Positions 30,065 through 44,582 of a DNA stretch of 64,000 nt are shown here, piece by piece (the stretch's first letter is position 1; the number at the start of each line of letters is the position of its first letter). Source of the stretch: Streptomyces spororaveus (GTDB lineage Bacteria; Actinomycetota; Actinomycetes; Streptomycetales; Streptomycetaceae); contig NZ_BNED01000005.1 of NCBI RefSeq assembly GCF_016755875.1, positions 3,637,001-3,701,000 on the forward strand. Reading direction: 5' to 3'. The notes under the pieces were generated by a model. The model worked only from the letters and a program-made list of their open reading frames with translations. It searched no databases and had not been told where the DNA came from. A program made the translations under genes and the position numbers.

Positions 30065-32197
30065 TTACTCGCCCTTGGCCTTCGCGATGATCTCCTCGGC
30101 GACGTTCCGGGGAACCTCGGCGTAGGAGTCGAACTGCATCGAGTAGCTGGCGCGACCCGAGGTCTTGCTGCGGAGGTCTCCGACGTAGCCGAACATCTCC
30201 GAAAGGGGCACGAGGCCCTTCACGACGCGAGCACCGTGACGCTCCTCCATGGCCTGGATCTGGCCACGGCGGGAGTTGATGTCACCGATGACGTCACCCA
30301 TGTAGTCCTCGGGCGTGGTGACCTCTACGGCCATCATCGGCTCAAGGAGCACGGGAGAAGCCTTGCGCGCGGCCTCCTTGAAGGCCTGCGAACCGGCGAT
30401 CTTGAAGGCGAGCTCGGAGGAGTCGACCTCGTGGTAGCCACCGTCGAGAAGCGTGACGCGAACGCCAGTCATCTCGTATCCGGCCAGGATGCCGAACTGC
30501 ATGGCTTCCTGCGCACCGGCGTCGACCGAAGGGATGTACTCCTTCGGGACGCGTCCACCGGTGACCTTGTTCACGAACTCGTACGCCGGACCGTCGGTCT
30601 CGGTGATGGGCTCGATCGCGATCTGCACCTTGGCGAACTGACCGGTACCACCGGTCTGCTTCTTGTGCGTGTAGTCGTGACGCTCGACGGCCTTGCGGAT
30701 CGTCTCGCGGTACGCGACCTGCGGCTTGCCGACGTTGGCCTCGACCTTGAACTCGCGCTTCATACGGTCGACCAGCACCTCAAGGTGCAGCTCGCCCATA
30801 CCGCCGAGGATGGTCTGGCCCGTCTCCTCGTCCGAGTGAACGTGGAAGGAGGGGTCCTCCTCCGCGAGACGCTGGATGGCGACACCCAGCTTCTCCTGGT
30901 CACCCTTGGACTTGGGCTCGATGGCGACCTGGATGACCGGCGCCGGGAAGTCCATGGACTCCAGGATCACCTGGTTCTTGTCGTCACACAGCGTCTCACC
31001 GGTGGTGGTCTGCTTCAGGCCCATCACGGCGACGATGTCGCCGGCGCCCACCGAGTCGATCTCCTCACGCTTGTTCGCGTGCATGCGGTAGATCTTGCCG
31101 ATGCGCTCCTTCTTGCCCTTGACGGAGTTCAGCACCGCAGTGCCGGCCTCCAGGCGGCCCGAGTAAACCCGGACGAAGGTGAGCTTGCCGAGGTGCGGGT
31201 CGCTCATGATCTTGAACGCGAGCGCGGCGAGGGGCTCCTCGTCGGACGGCTTGCGCTTCACGACGACCTCGGGGTCGCGGACGTCGTGGCCCTCGATGGC
31301 CTCGATGTCCAGCGGCGACGGCAGGTAGCGGACGACGGCGTCGAGCAGGGGCTGAACGCCCTTGTTCTTGAACGCCGTGCCACAGAACACCGCGGTGATC
31401 GTGGGCTCGCCCTTGCCCTTGCCGGAGTTCAGGATGATCCGACGGACGGCGGCGTGCAGCTGCTCGACGGAGGGCTCGTTGCCCTCCAGGAACAGCTCCA
31501 TGATCTCGTCGTCGTTCTCGGCGACGGTCTCGACCAGCTTGCCGCGCCACTCTTCAGCAGCCTCGGTGTGCGTGGCCGGGATGTCGACGATGTCGTACAT
31601 CTCGCCCTTGGTCGCCTCGGCGGACCAGACGAACGCCTTCATCGTGACGAGGTCGACGACACCCTGGAAGTCGGCCTCGGCACCGATGGGGAGCTGCATG
31701 ACGATCGGAACCGCACCGAGGCGGTCCTTGATCATGTCGACACAGCGGTGGAACTCGGCGCCGGTGCGGTCGAGCTTGTTGACGAAGCAGATGCGCGGGA
31801 CGCCGTAGCGGTCCGCCTGACGCCAAACGGTCTCGGACTGCGGCTCGACGCCGGCCACACCGTCGAAGACGGTGACGGCGCCGTCGAGGACGCGGAGCGA
31901 ACGCTCCACCTCGACGGTGAAGTCGACGTGACCCGGGGTGTCGATGATGTTGATCGTGTGGTCAACGTCTTCGAGGGGCCAGTGGCAGGTCGTCGCGGCA
32001 GACGTGATGGTGATACCACGCTCCTGCTCCTGCTCCATCCAGTCCATCGTGGCGGCGCCGTCGTGGACCTCACCGATCTTGTACGACACACCGGTGTAGA
32101 ACAGGATGCGCTCGGTGGTGGTCGTCTTGCCCGCGTCGATGTGGGCCATGATCCCGATGTTGCGGACCTTGGCCAGGTCAAGCGAAGTGGTAGCCAT
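30065..32197 (-). CDS. fusA: Elongation factor G
   Basis: 710 residues. G1 [23 protein letters not shown] and NKLDR show the GTPase; domains II to V follow. It translocates tRNA and mRNA and splits ribosomes with RRF. 39 bp after rpsG. Confidence 0.98.
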   Translation of the reverse strand: MATTSLDLAKVRNIGIMAHIDAGKTTTTERILFYTGVSYKIGEVHDGAATMDWMEQEQERGITITSAATTCHWPLEDVDHTINIIDTPGHVDFTVEVERSLRVLDGAVTVFDGVAGVEPQSETVWRQADRYGVPRICFVNKLDRTGAEFHRCVDMIKDRLGAVPIVMQLPIGAEADFQGVVDLVTMKAFVWSAEATKGEMYDIVDIPATHTEAAEEWRGKLVETVAENDDEIMELFLEGNEPSVEQLHAAVRRIILNSGKGKGEPTITAVFCGTAFKNKGVQPLLDAVVRYLPSPLDIEAIEGHDVRDPEVVVKRKPSDEEPLAALAFKIMSDPHLGKLTFVRVYSGRLEAGTAVLNSVKGKKERIGKIYRMHANKREEIDSVGAGDIVAVMGLKQTTTGETLCDDKNQVILESMDFPAPVIQVAIEPKSKGDQEKLGVAIQRLAEEDPSFHVHSDEETGQTILGGMGELHLEVLVDRMKREFKVEANVGKPQVAYRETIRKAVERHDYTHKKQTGGTGQFAKVQIAIEPITETDGPAYEFVNKVTGGRVPKEYIPSVDAGAQEAMQFGILAGYEMTGVRVTLLDGGYHEVDSSELAFKIAGSQAFKEAARKASPVLLEPMMAVEVTTPEDYMGDVIGDINSRRGQIQAMEERHGARVVKGLVPLSEMFGYVGDLRSKTSGRASYSMQFDSYAEVPRNVAEEIIAKAKGE

Positions 32198-32236
32198 AAG
32201 GCTTCGGTCTTCTCTCGGTCTCGATGTGGGGTGGGA

Positions 32237-32707
32237 CTACCAGCGGTAGTGCGCGAAGGCCTTGTTGGACTCGGCCATCTTGTGCGTGTCCTCGCGCTTC
32301 TTGACGGCAGCGCCAAGACCGTTGGAGGCGTCGAGCAGCTCGTTCATGAGGCGCTCGGTCATGGTCTTCTCACGACGGGCGCGGGAGTAACCCACGAGCC
32401 AGCGGAGGGCCAGGGTCGACTGGCGACCCGGCTTGACCTCGACGGGGACCTGGTAGGTCGCGCCACCGACACGGCGGGACTTGACCTCAAGCGACGGCTT
32501 GACGTTCTCCAGCGCGCGCTTCAGCGTGATGACCGGGTCGTTGCCGGTCTTCTCGCGGAGGCCTTCCATGGCGCCGTAGACGATGCGCTCGGCGGTGGAG
32601 CGCTTGCCGTTCAGGAGGATCTTGTTGATGAGCGACGTCACCAGAGGAGATGCGTAGACCGGGTCGATGATGACCGGGCGCTTCGGGGCGGGGCCCTTAC
32701 GAGGCAT
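32237..32707 (-). CDS. rpsG: 30S ribosomal protein S7
   Basis: 156 residues, [20 protein letters not shown] to [10 protein letters not shown] primary 16S binder in the head and the repressor of the str operon in E. coli. 2 bp after rpsL. Confidence 0.98.
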   Translation of the reverse strand: MPRKGPAPKRPVIIDPVYASPLVTSLINKILLNGKRSTAERIVYGAMEGLREKTGNDPVITLKRALENVKPSLEVKSRRVGGATYQVPVEVKPGRQSTLALRWLVGYSRARREKTMTERLMNELLDASNGLGAAVKKREDTHKMAESNKAFAHYRW

Positions 32708-32709
32708 TC

Positions 32710-33081
32710 TTACTTCTCCTTCTTGGCGCCGTAGCGGCTGCGGGCCTGCTTGCGGTTCTTGACAGCCTGGGTGTCAAGCGCACCGCGGATGATCTTGTAA
32801 CGAACACCCGGCAGGTCCTTCACACGGCCACCACGCACGAGCACGATCGAGTGCTCCTGCAGGTTGTGTCCCTCACCCGGAATGTAAGCGGTGACCTCGA
32901 TGCCGGAGGTCAGACGCACACGCGCGACCTTACGGAGCGCCGAGTTCGGCTTCTTCGGGGTGGTCGTGAACACACGCGTGCAGACGCCGCGACGCTGGGG
33001 CGAAGCCTCAAGCGCGGGGGTCTTTGTCTTCTCGACCTTGTCCTGCCGGCCCTTACGGACCAGCTGCTGGATCGTAGGCAC
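32710..33081 (-). CDS. rpsL: 30S ribosomal protein S12
   Basis: 123 residues. The GTG at 33081 begins [15 protein letters not shown] and has GGAGA seven bases before it; the frame is open upstream but unlike S12. Residues linked to streptomycin resistance look wild type: [12 protein letters not shown] (Lys43) and [12 protein letters not shown] (Lys88). The Asp next to Lys88 is the usual methylthiolation site. Confidence 0.98.
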   Translation of the reverse strand: MPTIQQLVRKGRQDKVEKTKTPALEASPQRRGVCTRVFTTTPKKPNSALRKVARVRLTSGIEVTAYIPGEGHNLQEHSIVLVRGGRVKDLPGVRYKIIRGALDTQAVKNRKQARSRYGAKKEK

Positions 33082-33131
33082 TACTTCTCCGGTTTCTGTG
33101 TGCCGTGTAGTGAAACTAACCTGGAACTTCC

Positions 33132-33156
33132 CCGACCCACGCGGTCGGGTGTGTCG
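33132..33156 (-). promoter_or_regulatory. Leader hairpin shared by S10 and str operons (copy 2)
   Basis: The CCGACCCACGCGGTCGG stem-loop at 33132-33148 followed by GTGTGTCG. 24 of 25 bases match the block at 17490-17514. It lies 51 nt before the rpsL start. Confidence 0.6.
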
Positions 33157-33274
33157 AATACTGCACGCTCTCACCGAAGTGAGGCAGGCGCAGATTGCGG
33201 TGTGGTCTTCTCGGCTCACCGCGGGGTCTTAAGCACACGCGGGAGCCCAGGGCACACCCCAGGCACAAGGTCAG

Positions 33275-33303
33275 AGCGTACCTACCTCAAAGAGGTAGGT
33301 CAA
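33275..33303 (-). promoter_or_regulatory. Promoter of the str operon, with palindromic spacer
   Basis: On the minus strand TTGACC (33303-33298), 17-bp spacer, TACGCT (33280-33275): close to the HrdB consensus. ACCTACCTC (33280-33288), AAA, GAGGTAGGT (33292-33300) is a perfect 9-bp inverted repeat that fills the spacer and enters both boxes. Predicted start near 33268, giving a leader of about 190 nt. Confidence 0.7.
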
Positions 33304-33440
33304 AACAAATGCCCAGCACGAAAACCCGCCGCGCGCAAGCGGGGAGCGGTCCGATCCGCCATATGCCCCGCCCCGCACCCTAAACTGGCGGCTTGACCGG
33401 GCGCGGGACGCCCGCGAGTCGATCAGCAGGGAGCAGGACA

Positions 33441-35921
33441 TTGGGGACCGTGGCACCCGAGCCGACCACTGTCGACGCCCGTCCCTCCGCCCCGCGCGGA
33501 CCCGCCCCCCGCAGACCCGCCGTCCGCCGGATCACCCGTTCCCGCGGCCCCCTGCTTGCCTTATGGATCACCATGGGGGCCTTCTGCGCCGCCTGGGCGG
33601 CACGCGGCACCTTCCCCTTCGGCAACACCGGCCGGGCCCTGAACGACCAGGCCAACCAGTACGTGCCCTTCCACCGGGCGCTGTGGGACCTGGTCCACGG
33701 GCAGGCCGCCGGGGACGTGCTCTTCACCTGGCGCGGCGGCTTCGGACAACAGTTCCTGTCCGACTACCACACCTATCTCGGCAACCCCTTCTCCTGGCTG
33801 GCCGTGCTCGTCCCCCGCGCCCACGTCGACCTCGCCGTCTTCGCGGTCACCCCGGTCACCATGGGCGCCGCCGCGGCCGTGATGACGGTGTACCTCGGCA
33901 AGCTGCACCCCGGCCCGTGGTGGCAGCGGGGCGTGCTCGGAGCGACGTACGGCCTGTGCGGCTGGGCGCTCAGCGACGCCTCGTACATCCCGATGTGGCT
34001 CTGGGGCCTGGTCGCGCTCCCGCTGCTCGGCATCGCCGTCGAGTGGTGCCTGGAGGAGCGCCGCTGGCCGGGCGTGGCCCTGCTGGTCGCGCTCGCCTGG
34101 TTCGGGAACTTCTACACCGCGATGATGGCCACGATGGCCGCCTGCGTCCTGCTGGCCATCCGCATGGCCACCCGCGACATGACGGGCCGGCAGCGGCTGC
34201 GCGCGCTGTGGCGGGCCGCCACGGCCACCGGGACCGGAATCCTGCTGACCCTTCCGCTGCTCCTGCCGTCGTTCCTGTCCAGCGGGGCGGCGCAGCCCAC
34301 CAAGGCCGCCGCCTTCGACCCCGTACGGATCGAGGTCTTCCTCGCGGGCATGCTCCCGGCCACGCACCTGTGGGGCGGCCGCCCCCGGCTCTACGTGGCC
34401 TCGCTCGGGCTGATCCTGGCCGGCGCCTTCGTCCTCAACAGCGCCGTCGCCCGGCGGACCCGGCTGGTGTGGGCGGCGGCACTGCTGCTCGTGGCCGCCT
34501 CCTTCCAGTTCCCGCCCACGCAGTACGTGTGGCACGGGCTGGCGGTGCCGAACGGCAACCCGTACCGCGAGACCTTCGTCTTCAGCGGGATGGTCGTGAT
34601 CGTGGCCTGGCTGGCCCTGGCCAACCGGCCGCGCCCGCTGCACCTGTCCCTGGCCGCGGCCCTCCTGGTGGCCGCCACTTACGTACTGCGGCGCACCGAC
34701 GACTTCGGAGGCTGGACCTGGCCGGCCGTGCTCGGCGGCGGCGCGGTCTCCCTGCTGGCCCTGGTCCTGCTGCGGCTCGGCGAGAAGCGCCGGTTCCTGA
34801 TCCCGGTGGCCGCCGCCCTGATGATCGGCGTCGTGTTCGCCGAGTCCACCGTGGCCGCCGCCAACGCGGACGCCCGCCGCGCCCGCGAGCGCTGGGCCAA
34901 GCCGGTCGCCACCTCGAACCGGTCGATCGGCAACCACTTCGACGCCGTGCGCGGTGTGGCGGGCTGGCCCGCGTACCGGACCGACTCGGGCGCGCCCCAG
35001 AGCGCGTACAACGACGCCCTGGCGCTGCGGGCGGAGGGCCCCCAGTACTACAGCAGCTACCTCCCCGAGGCCACGTACCAGGCCCTGGAGCCCCTGGGGT
35101 ACGGCTTCAAGAACGACGGCCGGACCTTCTTCGGCGCCGACAACCCGGTACTCGACGCGATCTTCTCGATCGGCGCGCGGGTCCGCCCGGGGGCGGCACC
35201 GGACACCTGGACGGCCTCGAAGTTCCCCGCGCCGCCGCTGGTCACCGTCCGCACCGCGCCGTACACCTCCCCCAACCCGGCGGACAGCGTCTACGCCCGC
35301 CAGGAGAACGTCCTGGGCGCCACCGTCTACCAGGTCCCGCCGGTCACCCGCGGCGGCCCCGCCACCGAGCAGACCTACGCCGCCCGGTGCACCCCCGGCT
35401 CCGAGGCCTACTGGTACTCCCCCGCCCTGTACGGCACGGTCCGCGCGGACGGCGGCCCCCGGCGGCTCCTGGAGGACCGGATGGCCGGCGTGACCCCGCT
35501 GGGCACCGTCCCCGCCTCGGGCCGGGTCGACGTCACTGTGGAGACCCGTACGAAGGACGCGGACGCGGGCACGCACCCGCTCGGGTGCCTGGACCGCGAG
35601 GCCCTCGGCACGGCCGTCCGGCACCTCACCGCCACCGGCGCCACCGCGGTCCGCCCGGGCGGCCACACCATCGAGGCCACCCTCCCCGCATCCGCGGGCG
35701 GCACGGCGGTCATCGCCACGACCGCCGTCCCGGGCTGGCAGTGCTCGGCCCCCCTGAAGCCCTTCCACGGCCTCCTGGCCGTGGACCTCCCCCCGGGCAC
35801 CACCCGGCTCTCCTGCACCTTCACCCCGAAGGGCCTGCACCCGGGCCTGGCCGGCGCGGCCCTGGCGCTCCTGACCCTGGCCGCCGTCCAGACCTCGACC
35901 CGCCTGCGCCGCCGCCGCTGA
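33441..35921 (+). CDS. YfhO-like polytopic membrane protein with a TTA codon
   Basis: 826 residues from the TTG at 33441, chosen because GGAG lies seven bases before it; the frame opens at another TTG (33393), and a GTG at 33450 is a third option. About twelve to fourteen membrane segments fill the first 460 residues, followed by a large outside domain of about 330 residues and a final membrane helix before RLRRRR. The early TFPFGNTGRALNDQANQYVPF and GGFGQQFLSDYHTYLGNPFSW blocks are typical of YfhO (GT-C-like), a family linked to glycosylation of teichoic acids. The Leu codon at 33561 is TTA, which in Streptomyces needs the bldA tRNA. Divergent from the str operon. Confidence 0.75.
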   Translation: MGTVAPEPTTVDARPSAPRGPAPRRPAVRRITRSRGPLLALWITMGAFCAAWAARGTFPFGNTGRALNDQANQYVPFHRALWDLVHGQAAGDVLFTWRGGFGQQFLSDYHTYLGNPFSWLAVLVPRAHVDLAVFAVTPVTMGAAAAVMTVYLGKLHPGPWWQRGVLGATYGLCGWALSDASYIPMWLWGLVALPLLGIAVEWCLEERRWPGVALLVALAWFGNFYTAMMATMAACVLLAIRMATRDMTGRQRLRALWRAATATGTGILLTLPLLLPSFLSSGAAQPTKAAAFDPVRIEVFLAGMLPATHLWGGRPRLYVASLGLILAGAFVLNSAVARRTRLVWAAALLLVAASFQFPPTQYVWHGLAVPNGNPYRETFVFSGMVVIVAWLALANRPRPLHLSLAAALLVAATYVLRRTDDFGGWTWPAVLGGGAVSLLALVLLRLGEKRRFLIPVAAALMIGVVFAESTVAAANADARRARERWAKPVATSNRSIGNHFDAVRGVAGWPAYRTDSGAPQSAYNDALALRAEGPQYYSSYLPEATYQALEPLGYGFKNDGRTFFGADNPVLDAIFSIGARVRPGAAPDTWTASKFPAPPLVTVRTAPYTSPNPADSVYARQENVLGATVYQVPPVTRGGPATEQTYAARCTPGSEAYWYSPALYGTVRADGGPRRLLEDRMAGVTPLGTVPASGRVDVTVETRTKDADAGTHPLGCLDREALGTAVRHLTATGATAVRPGGHTIEATLPASAGGTAVIATTAVPGWQCSAPLKPFHGLLAVDLPPGTTRLSCTFTPKGLHPGLAGAALALLTLAAVQTSTRLRRRR

Positions 35922-35981
35922 CGCTTGGTGCGCCCCCGGCTGCCGCGAGCACACCCGACGGCCACCCCCGTGGGAACGAAA

Positions 35982-36019
35982 AAGCCCCCCGCCGCTCCTC
36001 TCGGAGTGGCGGGGGGCTT
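35982..36019. terminator. Bidirectional terminator between the YfhO-like gene and rpoC
   Basis: A 17-bp stem (one G-U pair) with loop TCTC; arms begin AAGCCCCCCGCC. On the minus strand a T-rich run follows, so it suits rpoC; on the plus strand CTTCTTCTT follows. Confidence 0.85.
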
Positions 36020-36033
36020 CTTCTTACGAGCTC

Positions 36034-39933
<3,900 letters not shown>

Positions 39934-39992
39934 TGTGCGTCAATCCCTCTTTCGGGGTCGAGTCTCAATCATGGTCTGAACGGTCCCGGGGA

Positions 39993-40024
39993 TGACGGGG
40001 GGCTCTTGAGCGAGCCCCCCGTCA
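39993..40024 (-). other. Strong hairpin in the rpoB-rpoC gap
   Basis: A perfect 13-bp stem: TGACGGGGGGCTC (39993-40005) against 40012-40024, loop of 6. It starts 7 bp after the rpoB stop. There is no U-tract, so it may tune rpoC or direct mRNA cleavage rather than end transcription. Confidence 0.6.
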
Positions 40025-40030
40025 GGCCCG

Positions 40031-43000
40031 TCAGACCTCTTCGACGCTGCTCGGCTCGCGCCGGGACAGGTCGATACCGAGCTCCTCCGCCGCGCGGAAG
40101 ACGTCCTCGTCGGTGTCGCGCATCTCGATGGACATGCCGTCCGAGGACAGCACCTCCACGTTGAGGCAGAGCGACTGCATTTCCTTGATGAGCACCTTGA
40201 AGGACTCGGGAATGCCCGGCTCGGGGATGTTCTCGCCCTTGACGATGGCCTCGTAGACCTTCACGCGGCCGGTGACGTCGTCGGACTTGATGGTCAGCAG
40301 CTCCTGGAGGGCGTAAGCGGCGCCATAAGCCTCAAGCGCCCACACCTCCATCTCACCGAAGCGCTGGCCACCGAACTGCGCCTTACCACCCAGCGGCTGC
40401 TGCGTGATCATCGAGTACGGACCGGTCGACCGAGCGTGGAGCTTGTCGTCGACCAGGTGGTGGAGCTTGAGGATGTACATGTACCCGATCGAGATCGGGT
40501 CCGGGAACGGCTCGCCGGAGCGGCCGTCGAACAGGCGCGCCTTGCCGGACGGGAGGACCAGGCGGTCACCGTCGCGGTTCGGGATGGTGTGCTCGAAGAG
40601 GCCGGCGAGCTCATCCTCGCGGGCACCGTCGAACACGGGGGTGGCGACGTTGGTACCGGGCTCGACACGGTCGGCCCCGATGACCTTCAGACGCTCGGCC
40701 CATTCCTCGCCGAGCCCGGAGACGTCCCAGCCGCGGCTGGCGAGCCAGCCGAGGTGGATCTCCAGGACCTGTCCCGGGTTCATTCGGGACGGGACACCCA
40801 GCGGGTTCAGGATGATGTCGACCGGCGTGCCGTCCTCAAGGAAGGGCATGTCCTCGATCGGAAGGATCTTGGAGATGACACCCTTGTTGCCGTGGCGGCC
40901 GGCGAGCTTGTCACCGTCGGTGATCTTGCGCTTCTGGGCGACGTAGACGCGGACCAGCTGGTTCACGCCCGGAGGAAGCTCGTCGCCCTCCTCGCGGTCG
41001 AAGACGCGGACACCGATGACCTTGCCGATCTCACCGTGAGGAACCTTGAGCGAGGTGTCACGCACCTCGCGGGCCTTCTCACCGAAGATCGCGCGGAGCA
41101 GACGCTCCTCCGGGGTCAGCTCGGTCTCACCCTTGGGCGTGACCTTGCCGACCAGGATGTCGCCGGCGACGACGTCCGCACCGATGCGGATGATGCCGCG
41201 CTCGTCGAGGTCGGCGAGGACCTCCTCGGAGACGTTCGGGATGTCCCGGGTGATCTCCTCGGGGCCCAGCTTGGTGTCACGGGCGTCGACCTCGTGCTCC
41301 TCGATGTGGATCGAGGAGAGGACGTCGTCCTGCACGAGGCGCTGCGACAGGATGATCGCGTCCTCGTAGTTGTGACCTTCCCAGGGCATGAACGCGACGA
41401 GCAGGTTCTTACCGAGGGCCATTTCGCCCTCTTCGGTCGCGGGACCGTCGGCGAGGACCTGGGACTCGATGATCCGGTCACCCTCGTTGACGATGACCTT
41501 CTGGTTGACCGAGGTGCCCTGGTTCGAGCGGGAGAACTTGGCGACGCGGTACGTGGTGTACGTGCCGTCGTCGTTGGCGACGGTGATGTAGTCGGCCGAG
41601 ACCTCCTGGACGACACCGTCCTTCTCCGCACGGATCGAGTCACCGGCGTCGACCGCACAGCGGTACTCCATGCCGGTGCCGACGAGCGGGGCCTCCGCCT
41701 TGATGAGCGGAACGGCCTGGCGCATCATGTTCGCGCCCATGAGGGCACGGTTGGCGTCGTCGTGCTCCAGGAAGGGGATCATCGCGGTCGCGACGGACAC
41801 CATCTGGCGCGGGGAGACGTCCATGTAGTCGACGTCGTCGCCGGCGATGTAGTCGATCTCGCCGCCACGACGGCGCACCAGCACGCGGTTCTCGGTGAAG
41901 CGCATGTCCTCGGACAGGCCGGCGTTGGCCTGGGCGATGACGAAGCGGTCTTCCTCGTCGGCCGTGAGGTAGTCGACCTCGTCGGTGACGACACCGTCGA
42001 TGACCTTGCGGTACGGGGTCTCGACGAAACCGAACGCGTTGACGCGACCGTAGGACGCGAGCGAGCCGATCAGACCGATGTTCGGGCCTTCAGGGGTCTC
42101 GATCGGGCACATGCGGCCGTAGTGCGACGGGTGGACGTCACGGACCTCGAAGCCGGCCCGCTCACGGGACAGACCGCCGGGGCCCAGCGCCGACAGGCGG
42201 CGCTTGTGGGTCAGGCCCGAGAGCGGGTTGTTCTGGTCCATGAACTGCGACAGCTGGCTGGTGCCGAAGAACTCCTTGATGGAGGCGACGACCGGCCGGA
42301 TGTTGATCAGGGTCTGCGGCGTGATCGCCTCGACGTCCTGCGTGGTCATGCGCTCGCGGACGACGCGCTCCATACGAGCCAGACCCGTGCGGACCTGGTT
42401 CTGGATGAGCTCGCCGACGTTGCGCAGACGACGGTTGCCGAAGTGGTCGATGTCATCGGTCTCGACCACGATCGAACGGCCGGACTCGCCGGTCGTCTCG
42501 GTCTCGCCGGCGTGCAGCTTGACCAGGTACTTGATCGTCGCGATGACGTCGTCGGTGGTGAGCACACCGGCGTCGAGCGGCTCGTCGGCGCCGAGCTTCT
42601 TGTTCACCTTGTAGCGGCCGACCTTCGCGAGGTCGTAGCGCTTCGGGTTGAAGTAGAGGTTCTCGAGCAGCGTCTGAGCGGCCTCACGGGTCGGCGGTTC
42701 GCCCGGACGCAGCTTGCGGTAGATGTCGAGCAGCGCGTCGTCCTGGCCCTGGGTGTGGTCCTTCTCCAGGGTGGCGCGCATGGACTCGTACTCGCCGAAC
42801 TCCTCCAGGATCTGCTCGGTGGTCCAGCCGAGAGCCTTGAGGAGGACGGTGACGGACTGCTTGCGCTTGCGGTCGATGCGGACACCGACCATGTCGCGCT
42901 TGTCGATCTCCATCTCCAGCCAGGCACCCCGGGACGGGATGATCTTGGCGGAGAAGATGTCCTTGTCGGACGTCTTGTCGATGGAGGAGTCGAAGTAGAC

Positions 43001-43513
43001 ACCGGGGGAGCGGACAAGCTGCGACACGACGACACGCTCGGTGCCGTTGATGACGAAGGTGCCCTTGTTGGTCATGAGCGGGAAGTCGCCCATGAAGACC
43101 GTCTGAGACTTGATCTCTCCGGTCTCGTTGTTCGTGAACTCGGCCGTGACGAACAGCGGAGCCGCGTACGTGAAGTCGCGCTCCTTGCACTCGTCGACAG
43201 AGTTCTTCGCCGGCTCGAAACGGTGGTCGCGGAAGGTCAGCGACATCGACCCGGAGAAGTCCTCGATCGGCGAGATCTCCTCGAAGATCTCTTCCAGACC
43301 GGACTTGGTGGGGACGTCCTGTCCACTCTCAAGCGCCGACTCGACGCGAGACTTCCAGGCGGCGTTGCCGAGAAGCCAGTCAAAGCTCTCGGTCTGCAGC
43401 GCCAGGAGGTTCGGAACCTCGAGGGGCTCCTTGATCTTTGCAAAGGAGATGCGCAGCGGGGCGGTGCTGGCACCGTTGTTCGTATTGGTCGAGGCGTTGC
43501 GCGAGGCGGCCAA
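40031..43513 (-). CDS. rpoB: RNA polymerase beta subunit
   Basis: 1160 residues from a TTG at 43513 with AAGGA seven bases upstream; the next residues AASRNAST fit Streptomyces RpoB. The rifampicin region reads [19 protein letters not shown], then [13 protein letters not shown]: Ser, Asp, His and Ser are those of sensitive enzymes, so no resistance change is visible. The frame is open upstream, but the residues are not RpoB-like. Confidence 0.98.
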   Translation of the reverse strand: MAASRNASTNTNNGASTAPLRISFAKIKEPLEVPNLLALQTESFDWLLGNAAWKSRVESALESGQDVPTKSGLEEIFEEISPIEDFSGSMSLTFRDHRFEPAKNSVDECKERDFTYAAPLFVTAEFTNNETGEIKSQTVFMGDFPLMTNKGTFVINGTERVVVSQLVRSPGVYFDSSIDKTSDKDIFSAKIIPSRGAWLEMEIDKRDMVGVRIDRKRKQSVTVLLKALGWTTEQILEEFGEYESMRATLEKDHTQGQDDALLDIYRKLRPGEPPTREAAQTLLENLYFNPKRYDLAKVGRYKVNKKLGADEPLDAGVLTTDDVIATIKYLVKLHAGETETTGESGRSIVVETDDIDHFGNRRLRNVGELIQNQVRTGLARMERVVRERMTTQDVEAITPQTLINIRPVVASIKEFFGTSQLSQFMDQNNPLSGLTHKRRLSALGPGGLSRERAGFEVRDVHPSHYGRMCPIETPEGPNIGLIGSLASYGRVNAFGFVETPYRKVIDGVVTDEVDYLTADEEDRFVIAQANAGLSEDMRFTENRVLVRRRGGEIDYIAGDDVDYMDVSPRQMVSVATAMIPFLEHDDANRALMGANMMRQAVPLIKAEAPLVGTGMEYRCAVDAGDSIRAEKDGVVQEVSADYITVANDDGTYTTYRVAKFSRSNQGTSVNQKVIVNEGDRIIESQVLADGPATEEGEMALGKNLLVAFMPWEGHNYEDAIILSQRLVQDDVLSSIHIEEHEVDARDTKLGPEEITRDIPNVSEEVLADLDERGIIRIGADVVAGDILVGKVTPKGETELTPEERLLRAIFGEKAREVRDTSLKVPHGEIGKVIGVRVFDREEGDELPPGVNQLVRVYVAQKRKITDGDKLAGRHGNKGVISKILPIEDMPFLEDGTPVDIILNPLGVPSRMNPGQVLEIHLGWLASRGWDVSGLGEEWAERLKVIGADRVEPGTNVATPVFDGAREDELAGLFEHTIPNRDGDRLVLPSGKARLFDGRSGEPFPDPISIGYMYILKLHHLVDDKLHARSTGPYSMITQQPLGGKAQFGGQRFGEMEVWALEAYGAAYALQELLTIKSDDVTGRVKVYEAIVKGENIPEPGIPESFKVLIKEMQSLCLNVEVLSSDGMSIEMRDTDEDVFRAAEELGIDLSRREPSSVEEV

Positions 43514-44027
43514 GAGGGGGTCCTTCCGAGGGCTCGGACTCACTACGCGCGTACCGGTCCCAGCAGACACAGAAGACAAGCCCCCCAAATCCAACCGAAA
43601 GGCCAGGTCAGGGTGGATCAATCAAGTGTGCTCAAGCGTGGGCATGTCCCTGGCGACGGGCAGGGGACAGCTAACAGGCAGCGCAAAGGGTCAGTGTAGC
43701 CACTCGGCTCACTGATGTCCAGACCAGGTTTCCGGAAACCGGCAACAGGCCTTCCCCATGTCGTTCAACCAACACTGTGTCCAACGCTGCGGCGCCCGTA
43801 CTCGTACACAGAGCGCGTATCAGTACTGCCCTCTTCGTAGTCGATCCATGCCTCGGATCTCGGATCCAGGCGGTCGACCTCTCGACGGGACTGAGAATTG
43901 CGCGCCGCGTCCCGTTCGTCAAGGCCCCCTGCTCCGAGCGGATCATCTTCGGACCCTGCTCCGGAGCAACGATGATCACCCTACTCCCCAACGAGACCAG
44001 GGCAAGTCAGGCACTGCGGGTACGCCG
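43514..44027 (-). promoter_or_regulatory. Upstream region of rpoB (no gene)
   Basis: About 510 bp between rpoB and the rplL terminator. I see no convincing protein gene. The best promoter candidate is at 43894-43922; another weak one is TTGCCC-N16-TAGGGT (TAGGGT near 43986, minus strand). Both give a long rpoB leader. Confidence 0.5.
43894..43922 (-). promoter_or_regulatory. Candidate rpoB promoter
   Basis: Minus strand TTGACG (43922-43917), 17-bp spacer, AATTCT (43899-43894). It would give a leader of about 375 nt. Confidence 0.4.
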
Positions 44028-44059
44028 AAGGGCGACCACCCTTACGGGTGATCGCCCTT
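44028..44059 (-). terminator. Terminator after rplL
   Basis: A 14-bp stem with one mismatch (AAGGGCGACCACCC at 44028-44041 against 44046-44059) and a 4-nt loop, 29 bp after the rplL stop. It separates rplJ-rplL from rpoBC. Confidence 0.75.
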
Positions 44060-44088
44060 GGATGAGGCCCTGGAGGGCCTCAGAGGTG

Positions 44089-44472
44089 TTACTTGACCTC
44101 GACAGCCGCGCCGGCAGCCTTGAGGGACTCGGCGGCCTTGTCAGCGGCCTCCTTGGCGACCTTCTCGAGGACCGGCTTCGGAGCGCCGTCCACGAGGTCC
44201 TTGGCCTCCTTCAGACCCAGGGAGGTCAGCTCACGCACGACCTTGATGACCTGGATCTTCTTGTCGCCGGCACCGGTGAGGATGACGTCGAACTCGTCCT
44301 GCTCCTCAACGGCGTCGGCAACGGCGCCCGGGCCGGCCGGACCGGCAACGGCGACGGCCGCGGCGGCGGTGACGTCGAACTTCTCCTCGAAGGCCTTCAC
44401 GAACTCGGAGAGCTCGATGAGGGTCATCTCCTCGAACTGGGCGAGGAGGTCGTCCTGAGAGAGCTTCGCCAT
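44089..44472 (-). CDS. rplL: 50S ribosomal protein L7/L12
   Basis: 127 residues from the ATG at 44472 ([20 protein letters not shown]), which has AAGGA nine bases upstream. N-terminal dimer domain, an Ala/Gly/Pro hinge at about 38-52, and a factor-binding C-terminal domain with VREVTS-like [17 protein letters not shown]. The stalk recruits GTPase factors. Confidence 0.98.
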   Translation of the reverse strand: MAKLSQDDLLAQFEEMTLIELSEFVKAFEEKFDVTAAAAVAVAGPAGPGAVADAVEEQDEFDVILTGAGDKKIQVIKVVRELTSLGLKEAKDLVDGAPKPVLEKVAKEAADKAAESLKAAGAAVEVK

Positions 44473-44582
44473 GATGGGCGATCCTTCCACTAATTCGGCA
44501 GGTGCCGGATGTATATAGAGGCGGGCGTAACGGCCCGCTACGACCCACGCACTAGGCGGCGTGGATCAGTGCGCGAGCCGAA

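Larger units (their letters stand above)
33082..33440 (-). promoter_or_regulatory. Leader and promoter region of the str operon
   Basis: About 360 bp between rpsL and the divergent YfhO-like gene. It contains the shared leader hairpin (33132-33156) and a near-consensus promoter (33275-33303) with a spacer palindrome. Nothing else is supported. Confidence 0.65.

Noticed and set aside
32800..33000. Possible streptomycin-resistance change in S12
   Set aside because: Lys43 and Lys88 and their surroundings are wild type.
33561..35954. Long open frames opposite and in another frame of the YfhO-like gene
   Set aside because: The plus-strand frame from about 33441 has clear membrane helices and YfhO motifs; the others are Arg/Gly/Ala/Pro-rich shadows.
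42160..42290. Possible rifampicin-resistance change in RpoB
   Set aside because: The key residues of the resistance region read as in sensitive enzymes.
40436..43699. 1087-codon open frame antisense to rpoB
   Set aside because: Shadow of rpoB for the same reason.
43758..44051. Small plus-strand open frame between rpoB and rplL
   Set aside because: No ribosome site, no family likeness, and it crosses the rplL terminator and the rpoB leader.
44521..44580. Third copy of the shared leader hairpin between rplJ and rplL
   Set aside because: Only CGACCCACGC matches; the stem differs, so it is not counted as the same element.
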